A stretch of 64,000 nucleotides of DNA from Tenuibacillus multivorans (GTDB lineage: Bacteria; Bacillota; Bacilli; Bacillales; Alkalibacillaceae), in NCBI RefSeq assembly GCF_900103915.1, contig NZ_FNIG01000006.1, positions 62,001 through 126,000 on the forward strand, read 5' to 3'. Shown in pieces: positions 7,376-15,534 of this stretch. The position numbers and the translations under genes were made by a program. The notes below the pieces were generated by a model. That model saw only the letters and a list, made by a program, of their open reading frames with translations, was not told the DNA's origin and searched no databases. Each line of letters starts with the position of its first letter. Positions within the stretch are counted from its first letter, which is position 1.

Positions 7376-8529
7376 TAAAAAAATCGGCTCTTTCTACGTT
7401 TATATCTTATGAATAAATAAATAAAGATTTTAAGCGTTAATAAAGCGATTAAACCAATCCACCAAATATTCAACTGACTTAGGTCCGAATCAGAATTAGA
7501 CGAAGATACAGCAGCTGTTTGTACAGTTTTTAAGGGTGTTAATTGGTGCTCGAGTAATATTTCACCGTTTTGACCCTTAATGACTAATTCGTCATTTGGG
7601 TTCATTTCCTTTGTCCAATTCGCATTTTTGGTTCCGGTAAAATTTAATGAATGATTTAGAATAAATTTTTCACCTTGATCATTTATAAACGTTTGGTCAG
7701 GTTTAACCGTATATGTTTCAAAATTATTAAAACCGTACTCTAGAAGTTTTTCGGTATCATTATAAGCCCTGTTAGCTGAATCAGCATTTAACGTTATCGC
7801 AATTAAATTAATATGTTCTTGAGTTGCAGAGGTTGATAACGTAAATCCTGCCTGAATAACATAACCGTTTTTAACACCTGTCACATCATCTCTCTGCCGT
7901 AATAACCGATGATGATTATATAACGTCGTATCCCATCCTTTACCATCCCAAGTTAATTGCTTTGTGCCAGCTATTTCTTTAAATGTGTCGTTACTCATCG
8001 CATATTGTGTAATTTTAGCCATGTCTTCAGCCGTTGTTACATGTTTCGGTTGGTAAAGACCATGCGGATTTCTAAAATTAGATTGATGTACTCCAATGTT
8101 CTCCTCTGCAAAACGGTTCATCCGTTCAGTAAATGCTTGTACACTACCATCCATATGTTCAGCTATAGCAACAGCTGCGTCATTACCTGAATTAATCAGT
8201 AAGCCTTGAACCAGTTTTTTAAGCTTCACCTGCTCATGAGCCTCTAAATACACACGAGTTCCATCGACGCTCCTCGCCTTTTTACTCACTGTAACGGTAT
8301 CGTTTAGATCCCCTTCTTCTATCGCCACAATGGCAGTCACAGTTTTAGTTAAGCTAGCCGGGTACATGGGTTGTTGACTATTTTTATCATATAAAACCTC
8401 CCCAGTCATTGCATCAATTAAAATAGCGGATTCGCTATTTAATCCTAAATACTGTATATTTTCTTGAGCATGACTGATATTAGGAAAGATTATCAAACAA
8501 ATGATTACTATGGTTGTTACTTTTTTCAT
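7375..8529 (-). CDS. D-Ala-D-Ala carboxypeptidase, S11 family (DacF-like)
   Basis: A penicillin-binding DD-carboxypeptidase that trims the terminal D-Ala from peptidoglycan stem peptides outside the membrane. Seen: a signal peptide ending SHA at about residue 21, nucleophile Ser59 in SLTK, Ser114-Gly-Asn, and the third box at 220-222 reading Lys-Asn-Gly instead of the usual Lys-Thr-Gly. A PBP5_C-like beta domain follows. The C-terminus is a true membrane helix (about 353-375) with an Arg/Lys-rich cytoplasmic end, rather than the amphipathic helix of PBP5. Length resembles DacF. RBS AAGGAGCC precedes the ATG, and a terminator follows. Confidence 0.87.
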   Translation of the reverse strand: MKKVTTIVIICLIIFPNISHAQENIQYLGLNSESAILIDAMTGEVLYDKNSQQPMYPASLTKTVTAIVAIEEGDLNDTVTVSKKARSVDGTRVYLEAHEQVKLKKLVQGLLINSGNDAAVAIAEHMDGSVQAFTERMNRFAEENIGVHQSNFRNPHGLYQPKHVTTAEDMAKITQYAMSNDTFKEIAGTKQLTWDGKGWDTTLYNHHRLLRQRDDVTGVKNGYVIQAGFTLSTSATQEHINLIAITLNADSANRAYNDTEKLLEYGFNNFETYTVKPDQTFINDQGEKFILNHSLNFTGTKNANWTKEMNPNDELVIKGQNGEILLEHQLTPLKTVQTAAVSSSNSDSDLSQLNIWWIGLIALLTLKIFIYLFIRYKRRKSRFF

Positions 8530-8619
8530 GTTGAATTGGCTCCTTAATCATTTCATCATGTTTTCTAGTATAATTCAATCAATTGCTTGTAATCAATAAA
8601 TCAATCATCCTGTTTTTCG

Positions 8620-8650
8620 TAAAACTAAAAAGAGCCAATGAAATGGCTCC
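8620..8650 (-). terminator. Terminator of the CDGSH gene
   Basis: On the minus strand GAGCCA, TTTCAT loop, TGGCTC is followed by TTTTTAGTTTT, 16 bp past the CDGSH stop codon. Confidence 0.8.
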
Positions 8651-8665
8651 TTTACATAATATGAG

Positions 8666-8866
8666 TTATACGCGGGGTTTAGAATCAAAATCGATCTTCT
8701 TATGGGTTCCATCACAAAATGGCTTGTTGCTTGAATGGCCACAACGACATAATGAGAAAGCTGGTTTAGTTTCAAACTTATTACCCTCAGCATCTAATAA
8801 TTCGACATCACCTCTTACTAAAATGGAACCATCATCTCTAATCTGAATCATTGTCTTGTCACTCAC
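8666..8866 (-). CDS. CDGSH iron-sulfur protein
   Basis: A 66-residue single-domain protein carrying the CDGSH [2Fe-2S] motif, seen as CRCGHSSNKPFCDGTH: three Cys and one His ligand with the canonical spacing. An N-terminal beta strand region (GSILVRGDVELLDAEG) precedes it, as in prokaryotic CDGSH proteins. The cluster in such proteins is redox-active and labile; the physiological role in bacteria is not settled. The start is GTG with GGAGAAG 5 nt upstream. It is monocistronic, with its own terminator, and divergent from the atoE-like gene. Confidence 0.9.
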   Translation of the reverse strand: MSDKTMIQIRDDGSILVRGDVELLDAEGNKFETKPAFSLCRCGHSSNKPFCDGTHKKIDFDSKPRV

Positions 8867-9007
8867 TTCTCTTCTCCCCTTCCATTCAAATTAACTCCAT
8901 ATTATCATCAAATGTTTAGACGTTCCACACGATGTTCAATCGTTTGGTCTTAAATTCCTAATTCAAAAATATATTGATAACAAATGGACAAGAAGGAGGA
9001 ATTTTTG

Positions 9008-10342
9008 ATGTTTCGACAATTGACATCGTTTTGCGATCGCCTAGTTCAGCGCTATCTTCCAGATGCGTTCTTATTCGCAATTTTACTAACAATTTTCGTA
9101 TTCTTGTTGGGCACGATATTTACGGACAGTACACCGCTTAACATGGTCGACTATTGGGGACAGGGCTTTTGGGACTTGCTGACTTTTGCTATGCAGATGT
9201 CATTAGTGGTGATTACCGGTTATGTTTTAGCAAACACACCAATAGTCAAAAAAGGATTGTCCAACTTGAGTCAATTTGCTAATACACCGAGTCAGGCTAT
9301 TTTACTCGTCACCTTCGTTTCATCTGTTGCTTGTTTAATCAATTATGGTTTTGGGTTAGTGGTTGGAGCGTTATTTTCAATTCACGTCGTAAAGAGAGTT
9401 CCAACTGTCGATTATCGTTTACTTGTAGCCAGTGCTTATAGTGGGTTCATTTTATGGCATGGGGGATTATCAGCTTCTATTCCTCTTACCATAGCACTGA
9501 AAGATCATTTTTTAGTTGATACGATTGGATCTGTTGCTGTAACCGAAACGATTTTTAGCGCATTAAATCTGTTTATCATTGCTACTTTAGTGTTATCCCT
9601 TCCACTGATTAACTGGTTAATTATGCGTTCTAGCGAAAGCGTTACTCGCGTTGACCCTAAGATATTAGATGCTCAAACGACAATCAAGGATGAAGATACA
9701 ACGAAAGACCCTGAAAGCATGACACCAGCTGATCGCTTAGAGCATAGTCAAACTATTTCCTACTTAATAGGCGTTTTAGGATTAGCTTTTATTGTATATT
9801 ATTTTACTCAAAATGGATTCGATCTCAATATTAACATGGTTAACTTTATCTTCTTAATCTTAGGAATTATACTTCATCAAACACCGAAACGGTTTTTAAA
9901 CAGTGTAACCGATGCCGTTAAAAATGCTGGAGGCATTATTATACAATTCCCTTTCTATGCAGGTATTATGGGAATGATGGTGACTTCAGGACTATCTGAA
10001 CAGATGTCAATGTGGTTTGTTAGTATTTCGAATGACGTTACATTCCCTATTTTCACCTTCATCAGTGCAGGCATAGTCAATTTCTTTGTCCCTTCTGGTG
10101 GTGGCCAGTGGGCTGTACAAGGTCCGATTATGATCCCTGCAGCAATGGATTTAGGTGTCGATTCGGTTAAAACAGCTATGGCTATTGCTTGGGGTGACGC
10201 TTGGACCAATATGATACAACCATTCTGGGCTTTACCACTACTTGCCATTGCAGGATTAAAGGTAAAGGACATCATGGGCTTTTGTATGATTATCCTGCTA
10301 TGGAGCTTTATCCCTATCTCACTAGCATTACTTATATTTTGA
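9008..10342 (+). CDS. atoE: Short-chain fatty acid transporter, AtoE family
   Basis: A polytopic permease (444 residues, about 10-12 membrane segments) of the AtoE/TIGR00366 family, which takes up short-chain fatty acids such as acetoacetate or butyrate. Seen: the N-terminal DRLVQRYLPDAFLFA motif, several conserved glycine and proline membrane loops including FVPSGGGQWAVQGPI, and a cytoplasmic charged loop at about 215-250. The start is set at 9008, where AAGGAGGAATTTTTG precedes the ATG. An earlier in-frame ATG at 8984 has no ribosome site. No acetoacetate-metabolising genes are adjacent, so the substrate is only inferred from the family. Confidence 0.87.
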   Translation: MFRQLTSFCDRLVQRYLPDAFLFAILLTIFVFLLGTIFTDSTPLNMVDYWGQGFWDLLTFAMQMSLVVITGYVLANTPIVKKGLSNLSQFANTPSQAILLVTFVSSVACLINYGFGLVVGALFSIHVVKRVPTVDYRLLVASAYSGFILWHGGLSASIPLTIALKDHFLVDTIGSVAVTETIFSALNLFIIATLVLSLPLINWLIMRSSESVTRVDPKILDAQTTIKDEDTTKDPESMTPADRLEHSQTISYLIGVLGLAFIVYYFTQNGFDLNINMVNFIFLILGIILHQTPKRFLNSVTDAVKNAGGIIIQFPFYAGIMGMMVTSGLSEQMSMWFVSISNDVTFPIFTFISAGIVNFFVPSGGGQWAVQGPIMIPAAMDLGVDSVKTAMAIAWGDAWTNMIQPFWALPLLAIAGLKVKDIMGFCMIILLWSFIPISLALLIF

Positions 10343-10380
10343 CTTAAAAAGTCTCGTATCGTGATACGAGACTTTTTAAG
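10343..10380. terminator. Bidirectional terminator swallowing a stop codon
   Basis: A perfect 18-bp inverted repeat (10343-10360 with 10363-10380) lies between two convergent genes. Both flanks end in runs suitable as U tracts within and after the stem. The stop codon of the minus-strand DMT transporter lies inside the right arm. Confidence 0.85.
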
Positions 10381-11302
10381 TTGATTTTCTTTTTTTAATT
10401 GTTGTAACAAAAATACCGAACAGGATTAAAAAGGACCCAATGGTAATACTCCAAGTAATCGGTTCATCTAACAGTAACCAACCGAAAAATAATCCAAATA
10501 CCGGAACTAATAACGTTGAGATGGTCGCTGTAGCCATATCGATAATACTTAACAAGAAAAACCATGCTGTAAAACAAAAGGCCGATGCCAATACGCCTGT
10601 AAATAATATGATATAAATACTATAAGGTGTTATATGGATAGGTTCTCCACCTTCTATAAGAACAGCAACTAAAATAATCCCTAATGTTCCAAACAACATT
10701 TGATAGGCATTAACTTGTAATTGACTCAAATGTGATAACTTCTTTCGGTAATAGACATTTGATGCTCCCCAGGAGATTGCAGATAAAACAATTAGTAACT
10801 CACCTAATATAACTCCTGGCGTTTGGTTCACCCAAATATCCCAGCCTAATATAGTAAACAGTCCAATTAGTCCAATAAGTAATCCTACAACCTTATTGGT
10901 CTTTGTCTTTTCCTTTAAAAATATAACCGCCAATAAGGTACTCCAAATTGGCATGGAATAAAGTAAAACAGATGACTTTCCTGCTTCAACAAATTTTAAT
11001 CCATACATAACAAGAAGAAAAACTATTGATGTCTGTAAAATGCCGACAACCACTAAATGTTTCGTAGATTCCTTTGGTAGTTTTGTCGCTCCTAATAACC
11101 CAATAATGATAAACATGGCTAGAGTACCTGTTCCAAATCGAAAAGCTGAGAAAGTAAAGGGCCCCATATACTGAAGCGCCTCTTTCATTAACGTCCAGGC
11201 ATAGCCCCAAATCAAAACGACTGTTAAAATCATGACCCAGACCAACCATTTATGTTGGCTGAGATAATTCAAATATGTATTCTCAAATTTTTTATATGAC
11301 AT
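10376..11302 (-). CDS. EamA/DMT family transporter
   Basis: A drug/metabolite transporter superfamily permease with two tandem EamA repeats of five helices (308 residues, ten predicted segments). Seen: the WGYAWTLMKEAL motif in helix 1, PFTFSAFRFGTGTLAMF in helix 2, and the second-repeat equivalents SAISWGASNVYYR and LLLDEPITW. Such proteins export amino acids, metabolites or toxic compounds; the substrate cannot be told. The start at 11302 is chosen because GGAGAATGGAG precedes this ATG. The frame continues 12 codons upstream without a site. It is divergent from the K+ channel gene and shares a terminator with atoE. Confidence 0.87.
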   Translation of the reverse strand: MSYKKFENTYLNYLSQHKWLVWVMILTVVLIWGYAWTLMKEALQYMGPFTFSAFRFGTGTLAMFIIIGLLGATKLPKESTKHLVVVGILQTSIVFLLVMYGLKFVEAGKSSVLLYSMPIWSTLLAVIFLKEKTKTNKVVGLLIGLIGLFTILGWDIWVNQTPGVILGELLIVLSAISWGASNVYYRKKLSHLSQLQVNAYQMLFGTLGIILVAVLIEGGEPIHITPYSIYIILFTGVLASAFCFTAWFFLLSIIDMATATISTLLVPVFGLFFGWLLLDEPITWSITIGSFLILFGIFVTTIKKRKST

Positions 11303-11397
11303 TTTAACTCCATTCTCCTTAATTCTAATTCTTTCCATAGTGAGAATACCATTGTATAATAAATAAACAAATAGTTGTTCAGAAAAGGATGTCGCTC

Positions 11398-12438
11398 ATG
11401 TTTTTTAGATTAATACGTAGAAAAATTTATAAAGTTGATAACAAACTCGTTTACACGATTCTATTACTATTTTTTATATTATTTTCTTCTTATATTATAC
11501 AAGTTATAGAGCCGGAGACATTTGCCTCCTATTCTACAGCATTGTGGTGGGTGATGACTACTGTTACAACTGTAGGATACGGTGATATCTCTCCCGTTAC
11601 AGTTGCTGGGCAGCTTTTTGCAATGACTGCTGTTTATATTATAGGAATCGGCTTAATGGGTGTCTTTATCGGTTATATCGTAGATACTATTCAAGAATAC
11701 CGTAAAAATAAGGAGGAAGGAAAATTGAAATACAAAGATTTTAACCACTACATTATTATTAACTACACCAAACGTTCTAAGGATACGATTGAAGAATTAC
11801 TAAATATACATGAAGATAAAGATATCGTTTTAATAGATGAATCCTTAGATAGAACACCGATTAAACATGATCGCATTCATTTTATTTCTGGGAACCCAGC
11901 TAACCCTAGAACATTATATCAGGCTAATATCAATGAATGCCATTCAGTATTAATTTTTGCTTCAGATCATGTAGAAAATTATTCACTATCTGATGGACAA
12001 ACACTATTGATTGCAACGACCATTGAAGGCTTAGGTCATCAGGAAGGTTTTGATGTTTATACCATTGCTGAAATCTTATTTGAACAACACATTTCGGCAT
12101 TCAAACATTCTAAAGTCGATGAATTTATTACGCCGAACAAAACGAGTGCCCATTTAATAGCTAAGAGTGCAACCTATAATGGAACGAGCGAGATGTTTAG
12201 ACAGCTCACTTCCTCAAATTACGGCGATGATATATTTGCGATCAAAAAACATCCTACTTGGTCTACATATCGTGATGCCTATATATACTTATTAGACAGA
12301 GGTGCAACGTTGCTCTCGGCTGAAAACCAACTCGATATAGCCAAACGAGCTGATGAATCAATTCCTGATGATACGGAGTTACTCATCATTTGTAATCAAG
12401 AGAATTACGATAAAATTGTCCAGGAATTAGCTGTATGA
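11398..12438 (+). CDS. Potassium channel with RCK domain (YugO-like)
   Basis: A two-helix K+ channel with a cytoplasmic gating ring. Seen: helix 1 at about residues 14-34, a pore loop with the selectivity filter TVGYGD, helix 2 (about 75-95), then a TrkA-N/RCK domain starting HYIIINYTKRSK. The glycine-rich dinucleotide motif is poor at that point, so nucleotide binding is uncertain. Size and layout match YugO of B. subtilis, a channel used in biofilm electrical signalling. I prefer the ATG at 11398, which has AAAAGGATG 7 nt upstream, over the ATG at 11389 that overlaps this site. No partner transporter is adjacent. Confidence 0.87.
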   Translation: MFFRLIRRKIYKVDNKLVYTILLLFFILFSSYIIQVIEPETFASYSTALWWVMTTVTTVGYGDISPVTVAGQLFAMTAVYIIGIGLMGVFIGYIVDTIQEYRKNKEEGKLKYKDFNHYIIINYTKRSKDTIEELLNIHEDKDIVLIDESLDRTPIKHDRIHFISGNPANPRTLYQANINECHSVLIFASDHVENYSLSDGQTLLIATTIEGLGHQEGFDVYTIAEILFEQHISAFKHSKVDEFITPNKTSAHLIAKSATYNGTSEMFRQLTSSNYGDDIFAIKKHPTWSTYRDAYIYLLDRGATLLSAENQLDIAKRADESIPDDTELLIICNQENYDKIVQELAV

Positions 12439-12515
12439 TTTATAAATCAGTATAAATTTGTCATAAATTTAGAAACTAAGAATGTCTATTAATAACTTAT
12501 AAACGGAGTGATTTG

Positions 12516-12887
12516 ATGGATCAAATGGAAACACCTAAAAACTATTTTGACCAATCGATATTGGATTACAAAGAAGGCATGAACCACCTTAAAGTCAAAT
12601 TACCTAAAATGACTCAAGGATTCTTTGATTTCTCGGAATCTTGTTTTGAGGCGGGATCGATTGATGAAAAAACAAAACAGTTATTGGCACTAGCTATCAG
12701 TATTTATGCTCAGGATGAGTATTGTATTATTTATCATTCCAAAGGAGCTGCAGAGCATAATGCTAGTGAAGAAGAAATTATGGAAACAATCGCCGTCAGT
12801 GCAGCTTTAGGTGGTGGAGCTACGCTATCGCAAGGTGTGACGTTAACGATGGATTCATATCATCATTACGCCAACACAAAACATTAA
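12516..12887 (+). CDS. Carboxymuconolactone decarboxylase family protein (YurZ-like)
   Basis: A 123-residue all-helical protein of the CMD/AhpD fold. Seen: the core LLALAISIYAQDEYCIIYH followed by KGAAEHNASEEEIMETI and a glycine-rich ALGGGATLSQG segment. A single Cys with a His three residues later is present rather than the CxxC of AhpD, so a classical thioredoxin-like peroxidase role is less likely. The family acts on peroxides or small lactones, and for this subgroup the reaction is unknown. The start is ATG 12516, with ACGGAGTG 6 nt upstream. It lies 68 bp before the superoxide dismutase gene, which fits an oxidative-stress setting. Confidence 0.82.
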   Translation: MDQMETPKNYFDQSILDYKEGMNHLKVKLPKMTQGFFDFSESCFEAGSIDEKTKQLLALAISIYAQDEYCIIYHSKGAAEHNASEEEIMETIAVSAALGGGATLSQGVTLTMDSYHHYANTKH

Positions 12888-12905
12888 GATAAAATATCCC
12901 AATTT

Positions 12906-12945
12906 CCTGTGACATTCATACAATATCTATTATAAATGTTACAGG
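12906..12945. promoter_or_regulatory. Inverted repeat over the sod promoter and RBS
   Basis: CCTGTGACATT at 12906-12916 is mirrored by AATGTTACAGG at 12935-12945, one mismatch in 11, centre spacing 18 bp. The left arm covers a GTGACA that could be a -35 box, TATAAA at 12931-12936 could be the -10, and the right arm runs into the AGGAGG ribosome site. It could be an operator or an RNA hairpin hiding the RBS. No known regulator motif is matched. Confidence 0.45.
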
Positions 12946-12955
12946 AGGTTTTTTT

Positions 12956-13879
12956 ATGGATACAAGTACGTCACTCAATCAGTTTCTGGATGAATTAAAT
13001 GATTGGACCTTGAGATTAGAGGAGAAATGGACAAATGCATCATCTTTACAATATGATAGTGACCCGTCTGAACAAGCGGTATTTGAAAATCAATTAAATG
13101 TATTAAAAGGGGATCTTGCGTATTACACTGAAAATAATGATCAATTGACAGTCAATCATGCTAGAGATCTCAAACAAACTGCATCTAAACTAGCGGATCA
13201 ATGGCGGAATTTTCTTAATGGTCATCCATCAAGAGGATTTAGCCAAAATCCTGCCATTGGGATTGGCCAACACAAACTCCCTCCCCTTCCCTATGCTTAC
13301 AATGCTTTAGAGCCTTATATTGATGAGCGTATCATGAGACTTCACCATGATAAACATCACCGCAGTTATGTAGAGGGTTTAAATAAAGCAGAAAAGGAGA
13401 TGCAAAAGGCGCGTCAAAATAATAATTTTGATTTAATTAAACATTGGGAACGTGAAGCGGCATTCAATGGTGCTGGTCATTATTTACACACTATTTTTTG
13501 GAATGTTATGCACCCAGATGGTGGAGGTAAACCAAAAGGTGAGCTTTCAAACGCCATCAATCAATCATTTGGTAGCTTTGATCAATTTAAAAATCATTTT
13601 TCGGAGGCAGCCAAAAAGGTTGAAGCTGTTGGGTGGGCCATTCTCGTATACTCCCCTCGTTCACATCGATTAGAAATCCTTCAAGCTGAAAAGCATCAAA
13701 ATTTAAGCCAATGGGATGTTATACCACTACTTGTGCTAGATGTGTGGGAACATGCTTACTACTTACAATACGAAAATAATCGAGGAAAATATGTTGATAA
13801 TTGGTGGAATGTTGTGAATTGGAATGAAGTGGAGAAACGGTATAGAGAAGCTCAAAAAGTTAAATGGAAAGCCTATTAA
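12956..13879 (+). CDS. sodF: Superoxide dismutase [Mn/Fe] with N-terminal extension (SodF-like)
   Basis: Superoxide dismutase that converts superoxide to O2 and H2O2. The SOD domain begins near residue 103 (HKLPPLPYAYNALEP). The four metal ligands are visible: His in RLHHDKHH, His in GHYLHTIFW, and Asp and His in LDVWEHAYYLQY. About 100 residues of charged helical sequence precede it, as in B. subtilis SodF. That extra domain has no known function. The RBS ACAGGAGG is strong. The -10 region and RBS are bracketed by an inverted repeat. A clear terminator follows. Confidence 0.9.
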   Translation: MDTSTSLNQFLDELNDWTLRLEEKWTNASSLQYDSDPSEQAVFENQLNVLKGDLAYYTENNDQLTVNHARDLKQTASKLADQWRNFLNGHPSRGFSQNPAIGIGQHKLPPLPYAYNALEPYIDERIMRLHHDKHHRSYVEGLNKAEKEMQKARQNNNFDLIKHWEREAAFNGAGHYLHTIFWNVMHPDGGGKPKGELSNAINQSFGSFDQFKNHFSEAAKKVEAVGWAILVYSPRSHRLEILQAEKHQNLSQWDVIPLLVLDVWEHAYYLQYENNRGKYVDNWWNVVNWNEVEKRYREAQKVKWKAY

Positions 13880-13884
13880 ACATC

Positions 13885-13921
13885 AGGTGTTAACCTTCAA
13901 TCGGTTAACACCTTTTAAGTT
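13885..13921 (+). terminator. Terminator of sodF
   Basis: AGGTGTTAACC (13885-13895) pairs perfectly with GGTTAACACCT (13903-13913) round a 7-nt loop, followed by TTTAAGTTT. Confidence 0.83.
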
Positions 13922-13939
13922 TACATAATAAAAATATCG

Positions 13940-14482
13940 TTAATAGGTATTTCTGTGATAAGGATATTGTTTATTTAAGTATAATAAATAGTTCTGACGG
14001 AGCCTACTAAAATCAGTTTCTGTTTTAAGCTCCTCTTCAAAGGATTTGAAAATAGGTAGTGTTTTGCCCCTTATAAAATGGCATGTCGCATAAAACGGTG
14101 CTAATATTTGTTCAATCGTATGTTGATGTAACCCATCAAAACGATAGTCTTCGGATGAAAATCCTGAGCTAATCGCCACCCCAAATTCTTTACCAGTTAA
14201 AGCATGTTGTCCTCTAAATGCCCAGCCTGATAGTAAGACATCATCAAACCATTTTTTTAATAGTGGCGGATAACTATACCAGTAATTCGGAAATTGGAAA
14301 ATAATTCGGTCGTGCTCTAATAATAGCTGTTGCTCTTTATTTACATCTATTTGCCAATCCGGATAGTCTTCATAAATCTCATGTAGTGTTATATTTGTCT
14401 CATGCATGACCGCCTTCTTTAGGTTTGCATTAATAGTCGATTTTTTTAAATTTGGATGAGCTAATACAATTAAAATGTTAAT
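13940..14482 (-). CDS. NAD(P)H-dependent quinone reductase (YwrO/MdaB type), probable AUU start
   Basis: A flavodoxin-fold NAD(P)H:quinone oxidoreductase that binds FAD or FMN and reduces quinones by two electrons. Seen: the opening NILIVLAHPN strand-loop, the FQFPNYWYSYPPLLKKW motif and GKEFGVAISSG. From ATT at 14482 the protein starts exactly where family members start (M-x-ILIVLAHP), and GGGAGGT lies 6 nt upstream. The only standard upstream start, ATG at 14515, has no ribosome site and adds 11 unlikely residues. So AUU initiation is the best reading, giving about 180 residues. It is a single gene, divergent from the GDPD gene. Confidence 0.78.
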   Translation of the reverse strand: MNILIVLAHPNLKKSTINANLKKAVMHETNITLHEIYEDYPDWQIDVNKEQQLLLEHDRIIFQFPNYWYSYPPLLKKWFDDVLLSGWAFRGQHALTGKEFGVAISSGFSSEDYRFDGLHQHTIEQILAPFYATCHFIRGKTLPIFKSFEEELKTETDFSRLRQNYLLYLNKQYPYHRNTY

Positions 14483-14526
14483 ATTATGACCTCCCAGGAT
14501 AGTTTCCTGCTCCATTATAGCATTTT

Positions 14527-14535
14527 TGATATAAT
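14527..14535 (+). promoter_or_regulatory. Extended -10 promoter of the GDPD gene
   Basis: TGA-TATAAT at 14527-14535 is an extended sigma-A -10 box 30 bp upstream of the GDPD start codon. No good -35 is seen, as is common with extended -10 promoters. Confidence 0.5.
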
Positions 14536-14564
14536 ATTTAAGAGTTTAACTTAGGGGGATTAAC

Positions 14565-15494
14565 ATGAAGACAAAAAAACGTACAAACAAAGAAAAATTG
14601 ATTAGACGTGGTTCATTCACTCTAGCCATCTTAGGTGCCATTTATATTTTACTAAATTTGATTCCGATTCATTCAATTGACGTCAAACCATTTCACGAAA
14701 ATGATCGACCATTAGTCATCGCTCATCAAGGCGGTGGACACTTAGCGCCTTCAAGCTCGATGGTAGCTTTTCAAAATGCTGTTGATTTAGATGTCGATGT
14801 ATTAGAGACTGATATACATATTTCAAAGGACGGCTATTTAGTCGCCATTCATGATCCGACGGTTGATCGTACGACCGATAGTTCAGGGTCCGTCAATGAT
14901 TTAACACTTGATGAGTTAAAACAGCTTGATGCTGGTTATTATTTTGAAGATGAAGCTGGAAACTTTCCTTTTCGAAATCAAAATATTAAGCTCATAACAG
15001 TTGAGGAACTCTTTCAAGCATTTCCAAATCAGCGGTTTTTGATTGAAATAAAAGATACCAATCCATATGATCGAATGGATGAGATCGCTAAACGCTTAGC
15101 ACAGCTAATCGAGGACCATCATGTTGAAGATCAAGTAACCGTTGCTTCTTTTGATCACAAGATCATCGAAACCTTTCAACAATATGCCAGTAATGAAATA
15201 GCTATTTCAGGTGGTGAACAAGAAGTAAGAAAATTTGTCATTACTCACAAATTTCATCTGAGGAACCTGTATAAACCAAATGTTGATTCAATGCAATTAC
15301 CTTTAAAGGCTAGTGGATTTGATTTAGCCTCATCAGATATCTTAGGAGGAGCTGAAAGATTGGGACTTCAAATTCATTATTGGACGATTAATGATAAGGA
15401 AACGATACGGACATTAATCGAAAAAGGCGCTGATGGTATCGTGACGGACAGGCCTGATTTAATGATTAAAGTATTAGAGGAAATAGGTTATTAA
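14565..15494 (+). CDS. Membrane-anchored glycerophosphodiester phosphodiesterase
   Basis: A GDPD-fold enzyme (309 residues) with one N-terminal membrane helix (about 17-34) after a strongly basic start, so the domain faces outside. It would hydrolyse glycerophosphodiesters, perhaps lipoteichoic or wall teichoic acid debris. Seen: AHQGGGH, then ETDIHISKDG with the metal-binding Glu and Asp, HDPTVDRTTD with the second catalytic His, and LIEIKD with the third metal Glu. Two positions differ from the textbook family: the Arg after the first catalytic His is Gln, and the usual PENT is PSSS. The RBS is TTAGGGGGA. The promoter is an extended -10 upstream. Confidence 0.85.
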   Translation: MKTKKRTNKEKLIRRGSFTLAILGAIYILLNLIPIHSIDVKPFHENDRPLVIAHQGGGHLAPSSSMVAFQNAVDLDVDVLETDIHISKDGYLVAIHDPTVDRTTDSSGSVNDLTLDELKQLDAGYYFEDEAGNFPFRNQNIKLITVEELFQAFPNQRFLIEIKDTNPYDRMDEIAKRLAQLIEDHHVEDQVTVASFDHKIIETFQQYASNEIAISGGEQEVRKFVITHKFHLRNLYKPNVDSMQLPLKASGFDLASSDILGGAERLGLQIHYWTINDKETIRTLIEKGADGIVTDRPDLMIKVLEEIGY

Positions 15495-15499
15495 AAATG

Positions 15500-15534
15500 C
15501 ATGAGGATAGGAATTCTTTCCCCTATTCCTCATC
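15500..15534 (-). terminator. Terminator of the alkaline-phosphatase-family gene
   Basis: On the minus strand ATGAGGAATAGG pairs with CCTATCCTCAT with one bulge and is followed by GCATTTTTAAT. The stop codon of the gene lies in the hairpin's left arm. Confidence 0.65.

Noticed and set aside
9955-10410. A 151-codon open frame on the minus strand opposite atoE
   Set aside because: It lies wholly within and beyond a clear membrane-transporter gene, has no ribosome site and no recognisable domain; it is a shadow frame.
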